Shown here piece by piece: positions 37,501 to 52,500 of a DNA stretch of 64,000 bases. The DNA is from Tachypleus tridentatus (lineage: Eukaryota; Arthropoda; Merostomata; Xiphosura; Limulidae). Made by a program: the position numbers and the translations under genes. The notes below the pieces were generated by a model. It had not been told where the DNA came from. It saw nothing but the letters and a program-made list of their open reading frames with translations, and did not search any database. The stretch lies in the NCBI RefSeq assembly GCF_004210375.1, contig NC_134833.1:24184063-24248062 (forward strand). Reading direction: 5' to 3'. Position 1 is the first letter of the stretch. Every line of letters begins with the position of its first letter.

Positions 37501-40500
37501 TGATGCTAATAACTGATGTACAAACATACACTACAAAAATGTGATATTAATAACTGATGTGCAAGCATACACTAGTAAAATGTGATACTAATGAGTGATG
37601 TGGAAGCAAACACTAGTAAAAGGTGAAAGTAACAAGAGATGTGCAAGCAGATACTGGTAAAATGTGATACTAATGAGTTGTGTGTAAAAAAAAAAAAGTA
37701 AAATGTGACATGAAAAAGTGATGTGCAAGTATACACTACTAAAATGTGACATTAATAAGTGATGTGCAAGTTAACTAGTAAAATGTGATACTAAAGAGTG
37801 ATGTGCAAGCTAACACTAATAAAATGTGATACTAATAAGTGATGTGCAAGCTAACACTAATAAAATGTGATACTAATAAGCGATGTGCAAGCAAACACTA
37901 ATGCAATGTGATACTAATAAGTTGTGTGCAAACAACGACTAGTAAAATCTGATACTATTAAGTGATAGTGAAGATTACACTAGTAAAATGTGATACTTAT
38001 GACTTGTGTCATATACTAGTAAAATGTGAAACTAATGAGCGATGTGCAAGTATACACTAGTAAAATGTGATACTAATAATTGGTTTGTGAGCCAACACTC
38101 GTAACATGTTAGATATATTTATTAACATAGGTATAAAGGTGTTCCTTTGTATTGGTTTATTTTGGGCTTAAGTTGTTGTATAAGTAAGGCTTCTTTAATT
38201 TTGAATTTGTTTATGTTTGTTTCTTTATTTAGTATTTGAGTGTTTTCTATGGTTATGTTGTGTTTATTTGACTTAGTGTTCGAAAACGTGTGAAGGTGAC
38301 TTTTTATGTTCTTTAAATCTGGTTTCTATTTTTCTACTTGTTTCTCCAATATACAAGTCGTGGCAGTTATCACATTGTATTTTATAAATAATGTTGGTGT
38401 GGTGTTTGTCAGTGTAGTTTTTACACAGTATGGATCTCAGTTTTGTGCCTGGTTTTTGAATAAATTTAGTATTAACTGTAATGTCATATTTTGTTATTAG
38501 TTTTTGTCAAATGTTGGTTATTTTTCTGCTGATGTCGGGAATATATGGTACACAGCAGTATATGGTTTCATGATTTTTTAAATTGTGGGGTATATTTATT
38601 TTATTTGATTTTGCTTTTAGTCTAGGTGTTTGCATATATCTTCTACAGTTTTTGGAGGAAACTTATTGATGTTAATGAGGTATTGCTTTATTTTGTCTAA
38701 TTAGTCATTAGTTTTATCTAATGAGCATAGTTTTATGGCTGTGTTTATTTGGTTTCTTAGTATGTTGAGTTTTTGTTTCATGTGGTAAGTCCCAAGGAAT
38801 GTATAGTCCAGTTTGGGTGATTTTTCGGTGGATTTCTGTTTTAAATTGTGTATCAGTTCTTGTAATTTTGAGGTTAAAAAATGATATTTGATTGTTTTCT
38901 TCCTGTTCACATGTGAAGTTAATGTTAGAATGTATAGAGTTAATGTGATTGAAAAAATTAAGTGTGTGTTTTGTAGATGTAATTCCTACAATTATTGGTG
39001 GATGTAATGCTGTGTTAATTGCTTGTGTCATGAAATTATTGGTTAGAACTGGTGATACACAAACAATATCCAAAATATACAGAAAAAACTACTTAAAGCC
39101 ATGTTGAACATGAAATACAAAGAACTACACGACTTACAGAAACAAAAAAGTGAGCCTAGACCATCAACTGGCATGCTGCATTAAATCTGAGATTTACGGA
39201 CTTATACAACGAAACATAAACCAAATCAACACTAGGAATTACATGAACAAAAAAATCTGCCACAACAAAAAACTAGAATAACCAAGATGCAAACAACAGA
39301 AAAGTCACCAACACAACAAACTGTTGACTAACCTCATAATTAACAGATCCGACTGACAATTAAACACAGACGAGATACATCTACTTAACAAAGGACTTAA
39401 CCTCGCAATAGCATCTAGGTGCATTAAAACCTGATAAATTAAAATATGTTTAGAAGACCTAGCAAAGGAGACTTGTGATACTTTCCACAGAAAACAAAAA
39501 TGACAAGAAAACAACCAACAGAAAGAAGACAACTTCTATTGTCATCCAAAAGCCAAATTTCCCAGAAAAAATTAAAAATTAGTATTTTACAAAAACACCT
39601 GAAAACATCTTAAACGATATTTTCAAAAAATTTTCTCACAAAACCATCAACATAATTTCACAAAACAGAAAACTAAAAAACAACCTTACAGAAAGAGACA
39701 TTAATTCCATTAAAAACGAAAAACAAGACAAAAACAAAAATTCTAAAAGCAGATAAAGGAAACACTATAGTCATAATGAACACAAATGAATACATCCAAA
39801 AAATGATGAACATCCTATCAGACACAAACGAATTTAAACCAATACACACAAATCCAACAAAGACACATGAAACGCAACTAAACAAAATACTGCTAAAAAT
39901 GAAAAAAAGCCAACACAATTTCACAAACACTTTATTCCTACCTGTGCAAGACTGACTCACACACACCACAAACATATGGCATCTCAAAACCTCATAAACC
40001 AGATTGTCCACTATGACCAATAATGTCCACATGTGAATCGTTTAATTACAATCTTGGTAAATACATAGCATGGGCATTCTGCAAATATGTAACATCAGCC
40101 AGCTCATTCATCAAAGACTCTTTTAATTTCAAGTTTAATCTTAATCAATTTAATCATAAACCCTTAATGGCCAGTTTCGATGTCATATCCCTCTTTCCAG
40201 AATTCCCAACCACTTAAGCCTGCAGGATATCCTTAGAACTCTATATCTGAGACCTTAACCCATCAACAGACATCCTCAGCAACCAATTAGTAACCCTCAT
40301 GAAGTTCACCTCGTTGAAGACAAAATTTATATTCAACAACCACAACTATATACAAACAAATGGCCTAAGCATGGGCAATCCAGTATCACCAGTTCTAGCC
40401 AATATTTATATGACACAGGTTGAAACACAAGCAATTAACACAGCATTACATCCACCACTATACCAGTACAGATATGTAGATGACATGATTGCAGGATTCA

Positions 40501-43500
40501 CATCTACAGAAAACACACTTAATTTTTGCAATGACATTAACTCTATACATCCCAACATTAACTTCACATGTGAACAGGAAGAAGGTAATCAAATAAAATT
40601 TTTTAACCTCAAAATTACAAGAACTGATCTACAATTTAAAACGGAAATCTACTGAAAAATCACCCACACTGGACTATACATTCCTTGGGACTTACCACAT
40701 GAAACAAAATAAAAACTCAACATACTAAGAAACCAAATAAACACAGCCCTAAAACTATGCTCACCAGATAAAACTAACGACTAATTACACAAAATAAAAG
40801 AATACCTCATTAACATCAATAAGTTTCCTCCAAAAACTGTGGAAGACATTACACACAAACACCTAGACAAAAAGCAAAATCAAATAACAAAAGTAAATAT
40901 ACCCCACGACTTAAAAAATAATGAAACCATATAGTGCTACATATTGTATATTCCCAAAATCTGGAGAAAAATAATTAACATTTGACAAAAACTAGTAACA
41001 AAATATGACATTCCAGTTAATACCAAATTTATTCAAAAACCAGGCACAAAACTAAGGTCTATAATGTGTAAAAACTACACTGACAAACACTACACCAACA
41101 TTATTTAAAAAATACAATGTGATTACTGCCACGACTTCTATATTGGAGAAACAAGTAGAAAAATGGAAACCAGACTCAAAGAACACAAAAAGTTACCTTC
41201 ACACGTTTTCAAACACTGCAAATCAAATAAACACAACATAACCATAGAAAACACCCAAATACTAAATAAAGAAACAAACAAAAAAATGCACAATTGAAAA
41301 AGCCTTACTTATACAACAACTCAAGCCCAAAATAAACCAATACAAAGGAACACCTTTATGCCTATATTAATAAATATAATAAAACATCTAAGCATACCCT
41401 GAACATTCCTACACTCAATTACACAAGCGCCTTCAAACATGTGGTCAGCTATTGATCAGTTACCTCTTTCTTTCTTTGTGAACCTGACAATGATTGAAGA
41501 AGGTTGAAACATTGTTTGCTTCTCTACAGAGAGCTTTCTCTACCCATACCAGCCATTTTTACATATATATTATTCTCTACAAGTGGGTTTTTCATCTTCA
41601 CAGAATATGTTACACTACTGAGTTGTGTGTAAAAAATAGTAAAATATGATACCAATGAGTTGTGTGTAAGCATACACTAGTAAAATGTGATAATACTACG
41701 TCATGTATAAGCTGACACTAGTAAACTGTGACACTAATAATTGATGTGTAAGCTAACACTCGTAAAATGTGATATAACTGAGTTGTATGTAAAAAAAATA
41801 GTAAAATGTGATACTATTGAGTGAAGTGCAAGGGTATACTAGTAAAATGTGATATTAATAAATGATGAGCAAACATACACTAGTAAATGTGACACTAATA
41901 TGTGATGTGCAAGCATACATTACTAAAATGTGACACTAATATGTAATGTGCAAGCTAAAACTAATAAAATGTGATAGTAATAACTGATGTGCAAGCATAC
42001 ATTACTAAAATGTGACACTAATATGTGATGTGCAAGCTAAAACTAATAAAATGTGATAGTAATAACTGATGTGCAAGCATACATTACTAAAATGTGACAC
42101 TAATATGTGATGTGCAAGCTAAAACTAATAAAATGTGATAGTAATAACTGATGTGCAAGCATACATTACTAAAATGTGACACTAATATGTGATGTGCAAG
42201 CTAAAACTAATAAAATGTGATAGTAATAACTGATGTGCAAGCATACATTACTAAAATGTGATACTAATAAATAATGTGTAAGCTAATATAAGTAAAATGT
42301 CATAAAATGTGTGCAAGAATACACTAGTAAGATGTGACTAATAAGTGATATGCAAGCATATACTAGTAAAATATAATACTAACTGATATGGAAGAATACA
42401 CTAGTAAAATGTGATATGAATACAAGATGTACAAATTGACAATAGTAAAATGTGATGCTAATAAATGATGTGCTAACTAAAACTAATAAAGTGCAATACT
42501 AACGAGTGATGTGCAAGCATACATTAGTAAAATGTGAAACTAAGGCATTGTGTTCAAGCATAAACTAGTAAAATGTGATATTAATAACTGATGTGCTAGC
42601 TAACACTAATAAAATGTGATACTAAAGAGTAATGTGGAAGCATACATTACAAAAATGTGACACTAGTAAGTGATGTGTAAGCTAATGCAAGTAAAATGTG
42701 GTACCAATCACTTGCATCTAGTAAAATTAGTAAAATTTGATACTAATGAGTTGTGCACAACTATACACTAGTAAAATATGATACTAATGAGTAATTTGCA
42801 AGCATACTAGTAAAATCTAATAAGTTGTGTGCAAGCAGACACTAGTAAAATATGTATATGTAAAAACGGCTCGTTTGGGTTGAGAAAATATTTTACGTAG
42901 AAGTTTTGTGTAAAAATACACTAGTAAAATGTAATAAGAAGTGATGTGCAAGCATACATTAGTAAAATGTGGTACTAAGAAGTTTTAAAAAATAGTAAAC
43001 GTAAAACTAATGAATTGTGTGCAAGCAGACACTAGTGAAATGTGATACTAATTAGTGATGTGCAAACATACACTAGTAAAACAATGACACTAATGAGTTG
43101 TGTGTAAAAAAATAGTAAAATGTGATACTAATAAGTGATGTGCACGCATACAGTAATAAAATGCGATACTAATAAGTGATGTGCAAGTATAGACTAATAA
43201 AATGTCATACTAATAAGTGATGTGTAAGCATACACTATTATAATGTAATAAGTGATGTGCAAGAAGACATTAGTAAAAGGTGATACAAATAAGTGATGTG
43301 GAAGCATACACTACTAAAATTAATAGGTTGTGTGCAAACATAAAATAGTTAAATGTGATCCTAATATGATGCACAAGCATACTCTAGTAAAATGTGCTAC
43401 TAATAAGCGATGTGCAAGGGTACACTGGTACATTGTGATACTAATACATGATGTGTAAGGAGACACTAGTGTATGCTGTACTAATACATGACATTCAAGC

Positions 43501-46500
43501 AGACAATAATAAAATGTCATAATAAACTGAGTTGTGTGTAAGTAGTAAGATCAAAGACAAAAGTGATCAATATATATACGTTGTTAATTGATGCATTTTT
43601 ACATATTGTTGTATGTGATCTAAGCATTAGCAGATGGAGTTTTTACAATCAGTAAGAACAGTGTAAGGGTACCTTTTGTTCAGGAACATGTATTCCTAGT
43701 TTGTAAGAATCTCTTGAAGTTTTTATTCTATAAGAAAAGAAAAGAAAATGTTGCAATTAGTAATTTTATCAGTGCATCCATTACACAGAATGTATTGTAA
43801 CATCTAGAGTTCACAACTTTACAGTGAAAGGTACATAAAACAGCATATCCTTATACTTGCTCTTTTGGTTCCACTCCTTATTGTTTTTCTTCCTTTAATG
43901 TAGGTTTGCTATTTACTCATGGAGAAAGTTGGTGAGAAAATAAGAAGAAAAACTGAAGAAAAAAAGTGTTATCACAACTATATAGGGGTTATGTAGCCTC
44001 AACACAAGTGACTAGATGGCTGACCAAACTAGGATTGTACTTTAGTATTCTAGTAAAACTGTTTCTATTTAACAAAGATTTTATCACAACTATATAGGAG
44101 TTATGTAGCCTCAACACAAGTGACTAGATGGCTGACCAAACTAGGATTGTACTTTAGTATTCTAGTAAAACTGTTTCTATTTAACAAAGATTTTATCACA
44201 ACTATATAGGGGTTATGTAGCCTCAACACAAGTGACTAAATGGCTGACCAAACTAGGATTGTACTTTAGTATTCTGGTAAAACTGTTTCTATCTAACAAA
44301 GATTTTATCACAACTATATAGGGGTTATATAGCCTCAACACAAGTGACTAGATGGCTGACCAAACTAGGATTGTACTTTAGTGTTCTAGTAAAACTGTTT
44401 CTATTTAACAAAGATTTTAAGGAAGAACTTTTTAATGCTGTACAGATATCTTAGTTTACCAAGTGCCAGTGTTAGATAAAAATACATAAAACTAATGAAA
44501 CACCTAACCTATAACACCAAAACTCTGACAAATCCATACAGCTTGTACAATTGTCTTAAGAGCCAAGTTTCATAATCTTTATTTTTAACACTAACAAAAG
44601 AAATATCAGACAAACTTACATTGAACTTAGTACCATAAAAAACATAATGATAACACCAACATAGGTGATAATTTCCTCATTAGCTAAAAATGACTGCTGA
44701 GAAGGGCCACACGAGATTTCTGCATCTTCTAAAATGTTTCTCTGTTGATATTTGTCTTTATCACTATCTCCTTGATCTGGATAAAAGTAAGAATGACCAC
44801 AGTTAAAAATATTACCTTGTTGATCTAGATAAAAGTAAGGATTACCACAGTTAAAAATATTACCTTGTTGATCAAGATAAAAGTAATGATTACCACAGTT
44901 AAAAATATTACCTTGTTGATCCAGATAAAAGTAAGGATTACCACAGTTAAAAATATTACCTTGTTGATCTAGATAAAAGTAATGATTACCACAGTTAAAA
45001 ATATTACCTTGTTGATCAAGATAAAAGTAATGATTACCACAGTTAAAAATATTACCTTGTTGATCTAGATAAAAGTAAGGATTACCACAGTTAAAAATAT
45101 TACCTTGTTGATCTAGATAAAAGTAAGGATTACCACAGTTAAAAATATTACCTTGTTGATCTAGATAAAAGTAATGATTACCACAGTTAAAAATATTACC
45201 TTGTTGATCTAGATAAAAGTAAGGATTACCACAGTTAAAAATATTACCTTGTTGATCTAGATAAAAGTAATGATTACAACAGCTGATTATAGGTAACTTT
45301 CTCTCTTTCTATGAATTATTGGTCAATGTTAACATGATGATTTTGATTAACTATGTTACTATGTTAACCTACTGATACTGAACACAAGCTACTATGTTAA
45401 CCTAATAATCCTGAATACCAGCTTCTGTGTTATCCTACTGATCCTCAATACTGGTTACTGGGTTAACTTACTGATCCTGAATACCAGCTACCAGGTCACT
45501 TTAATGAACCTGAATACCAGCTGCTATGTTAACCTAATGATCTTGAATACAAGCTACTGGGTTAACTTACTGATCCTGAATACCAGCTACTATAATAAGC
45601 TACTGATCCTGAATACCCTCTACTATAATAAACCAATGGTCCTGAATAATACTTATTGTGTTAATCTACCGATACTTAAAACCAGGTACTGTATTAAACT
45701 AATGATCCTCAATACCAGCTACTGTTACAACCTACTGATATTAAATACCACCTACTACACCAGCCTACTGATCCTGAATCTCCAGAAACTGTGTTAAAGG
45801 AATGATCTTGAAAACAAACTACTGGATTAACCTATTAATCCTGAATAACAGCTACAATGAAAAGCTAATGATCCTTAATACCAGCTACTATGATAAATTA
45901 ATGATCCAAAATACCAGCTACTGTGTTAACCTACTGATACTGAATACCAGCTACTGTGTTAACCTACTGATCTTGAATACCAGCTACTGTGTTAACCTAT
46001 TGATCTTGAATACCAGCTACTGTGTTGACCTAATAAATTGGAATGCCAAATGCTATGTTAACCTAATGAAATTGAATATTAGTTATTATGTAAACCTAAT
46101 GATCTTAAATACCAGTTAATGTGTTCACCTACTGATCCTGAATACCAGCTACTATGTTGACCTAATGATCCTGAATGAATACTAGCTACTATAATAACCT
46201 AGTTATCCTCAATACCAGCTTCTGTGTCAACCTAAAAATCCTGAACCTCCAGGTACGGTGTTAAACAAATGATCTTGAATACATGCTACTGGGTTAACCT
46301 TCAGATCCAAAATACCAGCTACTGTAATAATCTAATGATCCTTAATACTAGCTGCTATGTTAACCAAATGATCTGGAATACAAGCTACTGGGTTAACCTA
46401 CCAGCTACTGTATTAATCTAATGATCCTTAATTCCAGCTGCTATGTTAACAAATGATCTTGAATACATGCTACTGGGTTAACCTTCAGATCCAAAATACC

Positions 46501-49500
46501 AGCTACTGTATTAATCTAATGATCCTTAATACTAGCTGCTATGTTAACCAAATGATCTGGAATACAAGCTACTGGGTTAACCTACCAGCTACTGTATTAA
46601 TCTAATGATCCTTAATACCAGCTGCTATGTTAACCAAATGATCTGGAATACAAGCTACTGTGCAAACCTTCTGATCCTGAATACCAGCTACTATGTTTAC
46701 CCACAAATTTTGAATACCACCTTGCAGCAGTAGTGAAATGAAACAAAGGTTATGACATCTAAATAACATGAATATAAACACTGCACTAAAAAGTTACAAC
46801 ATCCAACCAATATGAGTATAAATACCATACTAGATAGGTACTACATCTAACCAATATCTGTATAAATACCATATTAGAAGGTAGTACATGTAACAAATAT
46901 GAGTATAAATACTAAACTAGAGGTACTACGTCTAACCAATATGACAAGTATCAATACCACACTAAAGAGGTGCTACATCTAACCAATATGATGAGAATAA
47001 ATACCACACCATAGAGGTACCACATCTAACCAATATGATGAGTATAAATACCAAACTATAAAGGTACTACATCTAACCAATATCATGAATATAAATACCA
47101 AACTATAAAGGTACTACATCTAACCAATATCATGAGTATAAATACCACACCATAGAGGTACCACATCTAACCAATATCATGAGTATAAATACCACACCAT
47201 AGAGGTACTACATCTAACCAATATGATGAGTTAAATACCAAACTATAAAGGTACTACATCTACCCAATATCATGAGTATAAATATCAAACTATAAAGGTA
47301 CTACATCTAACTGATATGATGAGAATAAGTACCACACCATAGAGGTACCATATCTAACCAATATGATGAGTATAAGTACCACACTAAAGATATACCACAT
47401 TTAACCAATATGAGAATAAATACTGCAATAAATAGGTACTATATCTAACCAATATGAAGAGTATAAATAACATACTAAATAGGTAATACATCTAACCAAT
47501 GAGTATAAATACCAAACTACAGAGGTACTACCTCTAACCAATATGATGAGTATAAATACCATGCTAAATAGGTACTATCTCTAACCAATATGATGAATAT
47601 AACTCCCATACTAAAGAGGTTCTACCTCTAACCAATAATCTGAGTATAAATACCATACTAAATAGGTACAACATCTAACCAATACAATGAATATAAATAC
47701 CATACCAGAGAGGTGCTACATCTAACCCTAACCAATATGAGTATAAATACCAAACTAGAGAGATGCTACATGTAACCAATATGAGTGTAAATACCAAAAT
47801 AGAGAGATACTACATGTAACCAATATGAGTGTAAATACCAAATAGAGAGATACTACATGTAACCAATATGAGTGTAAATACCAAAATAGAGAGATACTAC
47901 ATGTAACCAATATGAGTGTAAATACCATACTGGAGAGGTACTACATGTAACCAATATGAGTATAAATACCAAACTAGAGAGATACTATATGTAACCAATA
48001 TGAGTGTAAATACCAAAATAGAGAGGTACTACATGTAACCAATATGAGTGTAAATACCATACTAGAGAGGTACTACATGTAACCAATATGAGTGTAAATA
48101 CCATACTAGAGGTACTACATGTAACCAATATGAGTATAAATACCAAACTAGAGAGATACTACATGTAACCAATATGACTGGTACAAATACCATACTAAAA
48201 CTGAACAATGCAAATTACCATAACCATTTTTGTATGAGAACTGGAAGAGAAACTGATGGATATGTAAGAGATAACAAAAATATCTATACACCAATGAGTT
48301 AAGCTCAGTTTCATTTGGTTTTATAATAGTGAAATTATGAAGTTGTGTGTGTTGTATCTCAAAACTGAAGAATGGACTTTTGTTCTGTACCTGTATGATG
48401 AGGTTCACTGGACAGTGCTGACCAGGTTAAATACATAACATATGCAGAAATAACAGACGACTGCAATATTCCAGCCCTAGAATCTCCAGTATCTGAAATA
48501 TACAGATACCTGAATTTACAATAATATGAAACTAGTCTAGATAAATCATAGAGAAGCAAGTGTTGAATGTGGCCCAGAAAATACAAGCGTATTTATAAAA
48601 TAAAGTAAAACAATTTTTTAAAAAAATTCAGCTCATTATTAATTGAATATTTGCAATTTATTATAGAAAACACAGAAAATCAAAAAGCACTTTCAAATAG
48701 GTGCAAATAGAGTTTCAGGCTAATATCATGTTAGAAATTAACTTTTAATTAACAAGTGTCTTTACTTATTCTCACTTTGTCTTTTTAAAACTTACACTGC
48801 AATTTAGACCACAACTGACAATAATCTTTGAATCATAACAAACACTATACTTTAGATCATAGCTGACAATATTCTTTGAATTATAAATTACAACCCACAT
48901 TAGACCAAAGCTGACAATAATCTTCGAATCATAACTAACACTATACTTTAGACCATAGCTGACAATATTCTTTGAACCATAACTAACTATATTTTAGACC
49001 ATAGCTGACAATATTCTTTGAACCACAACTAACACTATACTCTAGACCATAGCTGACAATATTCTTTGAATCACAAATTACACTATATTTTAGACCATAG
49101 CTGACAATATTCTTTGAACCATAACTTACTATACTCTAGACCATAGCTGACAATATTCTTTGAACCACAACTAACACTATACTCTAGACCATAGCTGACA
49201 ATATTCTTTGAATCACAACTTACACTATACTTTAGACCATAGCTGACAATATTCTTTGAATCACAACTTACACTATACTTTAGACCAGAGCTGACAATAT
49301 TCTTTGAACCATAACTTACAACCCACATTAGACCATAGTTGACAATATTCTTTGAACCATAACTTACAACCCACATTAGACCATGGCTGACAGTAACAGT
49401 ATAATTTATTTTGTACTATATATTACACCGTAAATGACAGTAAACTTTATTTCATACCATACAATTAATGTTACACCATAATTGTCAGCATAATTTTATT

Positions 49501-52500
49501 TCTTAGTTTATAGTATACTTGAAACCATAACTCATGGTAAACTTTATTTATTAACTCACAATACACTTTTTACCATAAGATGTCAGTTCCTTTCACTCTC
49601 AACTGTTTCTTACATGAGAACACTTTCTTAATAGGATGATAACAACATTGAAAAGGTACACTATATGTTTGTACTTGTTGCTCTACAAGTAGATAAACAC
49701 AATTTAGAGAAATAGGTTATAAAGTGTACACATTTAAAACAATGAAAGTTTTTATTAAAGACTGTGAAACTGTTAATAGAATATTTTTACACACTTAACA
49801 TTCTCAGATACATGTGAAAACACAGGACATAGATTTACAGAAAATTAGATGTTAACAAACACAATAACTAAATTTGCATACTTTTTTCCACACATGGGAG
49901 GACTGAAATTATTCCACAGAGCAGACACAAGCCACTGTTGACACCAATAAAAATTTTGTTTGTCAGGCATCCTTCTAGACTAGTGAAACTTCTGGCCAAG
50001 AGAACTGCTCCAACCAACACACCACTGTAGATCACAACAGCACAGAGAATCATAACTATAAAGAAAGCACAAGGCCTCAATCTAATGTAATACTTGATAA
50101 ATAATTACAACATAGATAATAACAAAAGTACACTAATATAGTGTTGTGTAAACCATAATACAGTAAACAAAGTACTAATCTAATGTAATACTTGATAAAT
50201 AATTACAACATGGATAACAACAAAAGTACATTAATACAGTGTTGTATAAATCATAATACAGTAAACAAAGTACCAATCTAAAGTGATACTTGATAAGTAA
50301 GTACTACACATATAATAATGAGAATAAAACACATTTTACAGTGTTTAATATTTTACTTAAAATTCATATTTCTATACCAAAGGTTATCACTACTTTAACC
50401 CCCTTGCCTCAGACATCCTATTCTGATACAAAGTTTTAATATCTTAACTAGTAATTCATATTTCAATAGTACGTAACTTTAGAGTTTCTACGAGGCAATA
50501 TTTTTAAAAAAATCCCAGTTTCCCCCAGTATGATATGTGACATTTTTACAGGTATCTTTTCTGTATTTTTGTAACACTTCTTAAGAGAGTAAATTTCGTG
50601 TAAATTACTCACTATAGAATTTTTATTGCTCAGATAAACTATAACTTTTATATCCTTCAATTTTTTTGGGTTACAGAACTATCCAACAGAAAAATCAGAA
50701 CCATACTGCCACATCCACCTGTCATGTAATTTCTTTCAGGATCTGTTAACAGTTCTCTCTTACATTTAATTACATATTACATGTAACCAACAGGAAATCA
50801 AAGTATTCATTTACCAAGTGACTGTGTTCTGAACCGATAAATGTCAATTACACTAAGAATGCAAACAACATTCCAGTGAGAAACTTAGTGACTGCCTTGG
50901 ATGAATTTGTAATGCTTCTTGTCAAAAAGTTAGAGAGACAGGATAATTTTGAATTAGCATGTTGTTAGTCTATGTTCATTGGTGCATTATTTCATTAAAT
51001 AAAAATAATTTAGTGAATCACTGCCATTAGTATAAAAAAAGATGATTGTGTGTAAGTATTTCATTATTGTTTTTCATGTTTATTCTTTATATATTATTAT
51101 AAAATTAACTAAAATGTAAGAAAAGTGACGTTTTTAGGTTATATAAGATTAGGTAAAATAAATAATAACAAAAATGTTTCACAAGACACACATGTAAAAA
51201 GCACATGGGTTATGTAATGAGATAGCATAACATAAGCTTCAAGTGCTCCATGTTATTTACACCTTATAATGATGTGGATAGTGGTTACACATGGTTCAAA
51301 TTGTAATCAAAATAGTAATAGAACAGCATAATTTAGTTATAAATAGATGCACACTGTTATGTGCAAATTAAAGCAATTCTAGAGAGAAAATGTAATTTAG
51401 ATTTATTTAAATTTGTTTCTTGGTGGTTATGAGGTTGGTCAAATTGACCAATTCTGTTTAAGTTAAGGTAGAGAAACTAACAGGTAAAATATACAGTTTT
51501 ACTGAAAAACAAAATGCATGAAACGAATTTAGGTTTTATGTTTGACACAAATGGATTTGAGATGAAAAAGGAATCTTAACATGAAAATTACTTTGTACGT
51601 GGACCATTCAAAACAAATACTAAGTATCTGTGATGAGGAGAAACCCACTTGAAGTATAAATGTATCTCAAAACAGCTGGTATGGGTATTAAAACATTTAT
51701 TAAAATAAAATAGAAAACAACATTTTGACCTGAAGATAACATAAGAAATCAAAATGTTGTTCTCAACTTTATTTTAACGAAAATTTTAATATGCATACCA
51801 GCCATCATGAGGTGCGTAAATACTAAATATATTTATGGGTAAATCTATATTTTAGTTTATTAAAAATACTTTGCTAAAAATATAGTTTTTTTGTATGTGA
51901 AAAACATATAATGTTAACTGAGAGACTGCAAATTTTGTGAAAACATGCACACAATACTAAAAGTTGGAAGTATTAAATCTATAAAGACTAACACTTTCCC
52001 CCACAGGTATTCTTTACTGTACATGAAACAAAGTTTTAGTGGCTTTTATTCAAAAATTTATTGAAGTACATTTTGTTTATGCTATATTAATTACTTCAGC
52101 ACACAATCTTAGCTAATATTCCATATTTTATTAATATAAAAGTTTTAATTTTTAATTCTCCAAGGTAATATTTTTTAAAAAATCCTGAATTTCCCACAGT
52201 GTGACATGACATTTTCTATCCTGAATTTCTCACAGTGTGACCCATGCCATTTTCTATCCTGAATTTCCTACAGTGAGACACGTGACATTTTCTATCCTGA
52301 ATTTCTCACAGACATTTTCTATCCTGAATTTCCTACAGTGAGACACGTGACATTTTCTATCCTGAATTTCTCACAGTGTGACACGACATTTTCTATCGTC
52401 TATTTTACCCACCACCCATTAGAAAAGTATGAAATTAAACATAAATTACTCACTTTAAAATCATCATTGCTCCAACTGACAATATTTTTTTATATTCAAT

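Larger units (their letters stand above)
37491..43560. repeat. 41-bp minisatellite in a SERINC intron, interrupted by Penelope-like elements
   Basis: Unit 'aaaatgtgatactaataagt' + 'gatgtgcaagcatacactagt'. Present at 37491-38104 and 41616-43560. A dimer unit of 82 bp repeats about four times at 41895-42250 with almost no variation, showing recent local amplification. The rest is divergent, with many small indels. Confidence 0.92.

Noticed and set aside
45504..46119. Open frames of 97 and 105 residues with '[11 protein letters not shown]'-type repeats
   Set aside because: Products of a 33-bp minisatellite, antisense to the SERINC gene inside its intron.
49083..49376. In-frame extension of SERINC exon d by its own 48-bp array
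   Set aside because: Unlike the array at exon e, this one ends more than 300 bases from the exon and its units contain indels that break the frame.
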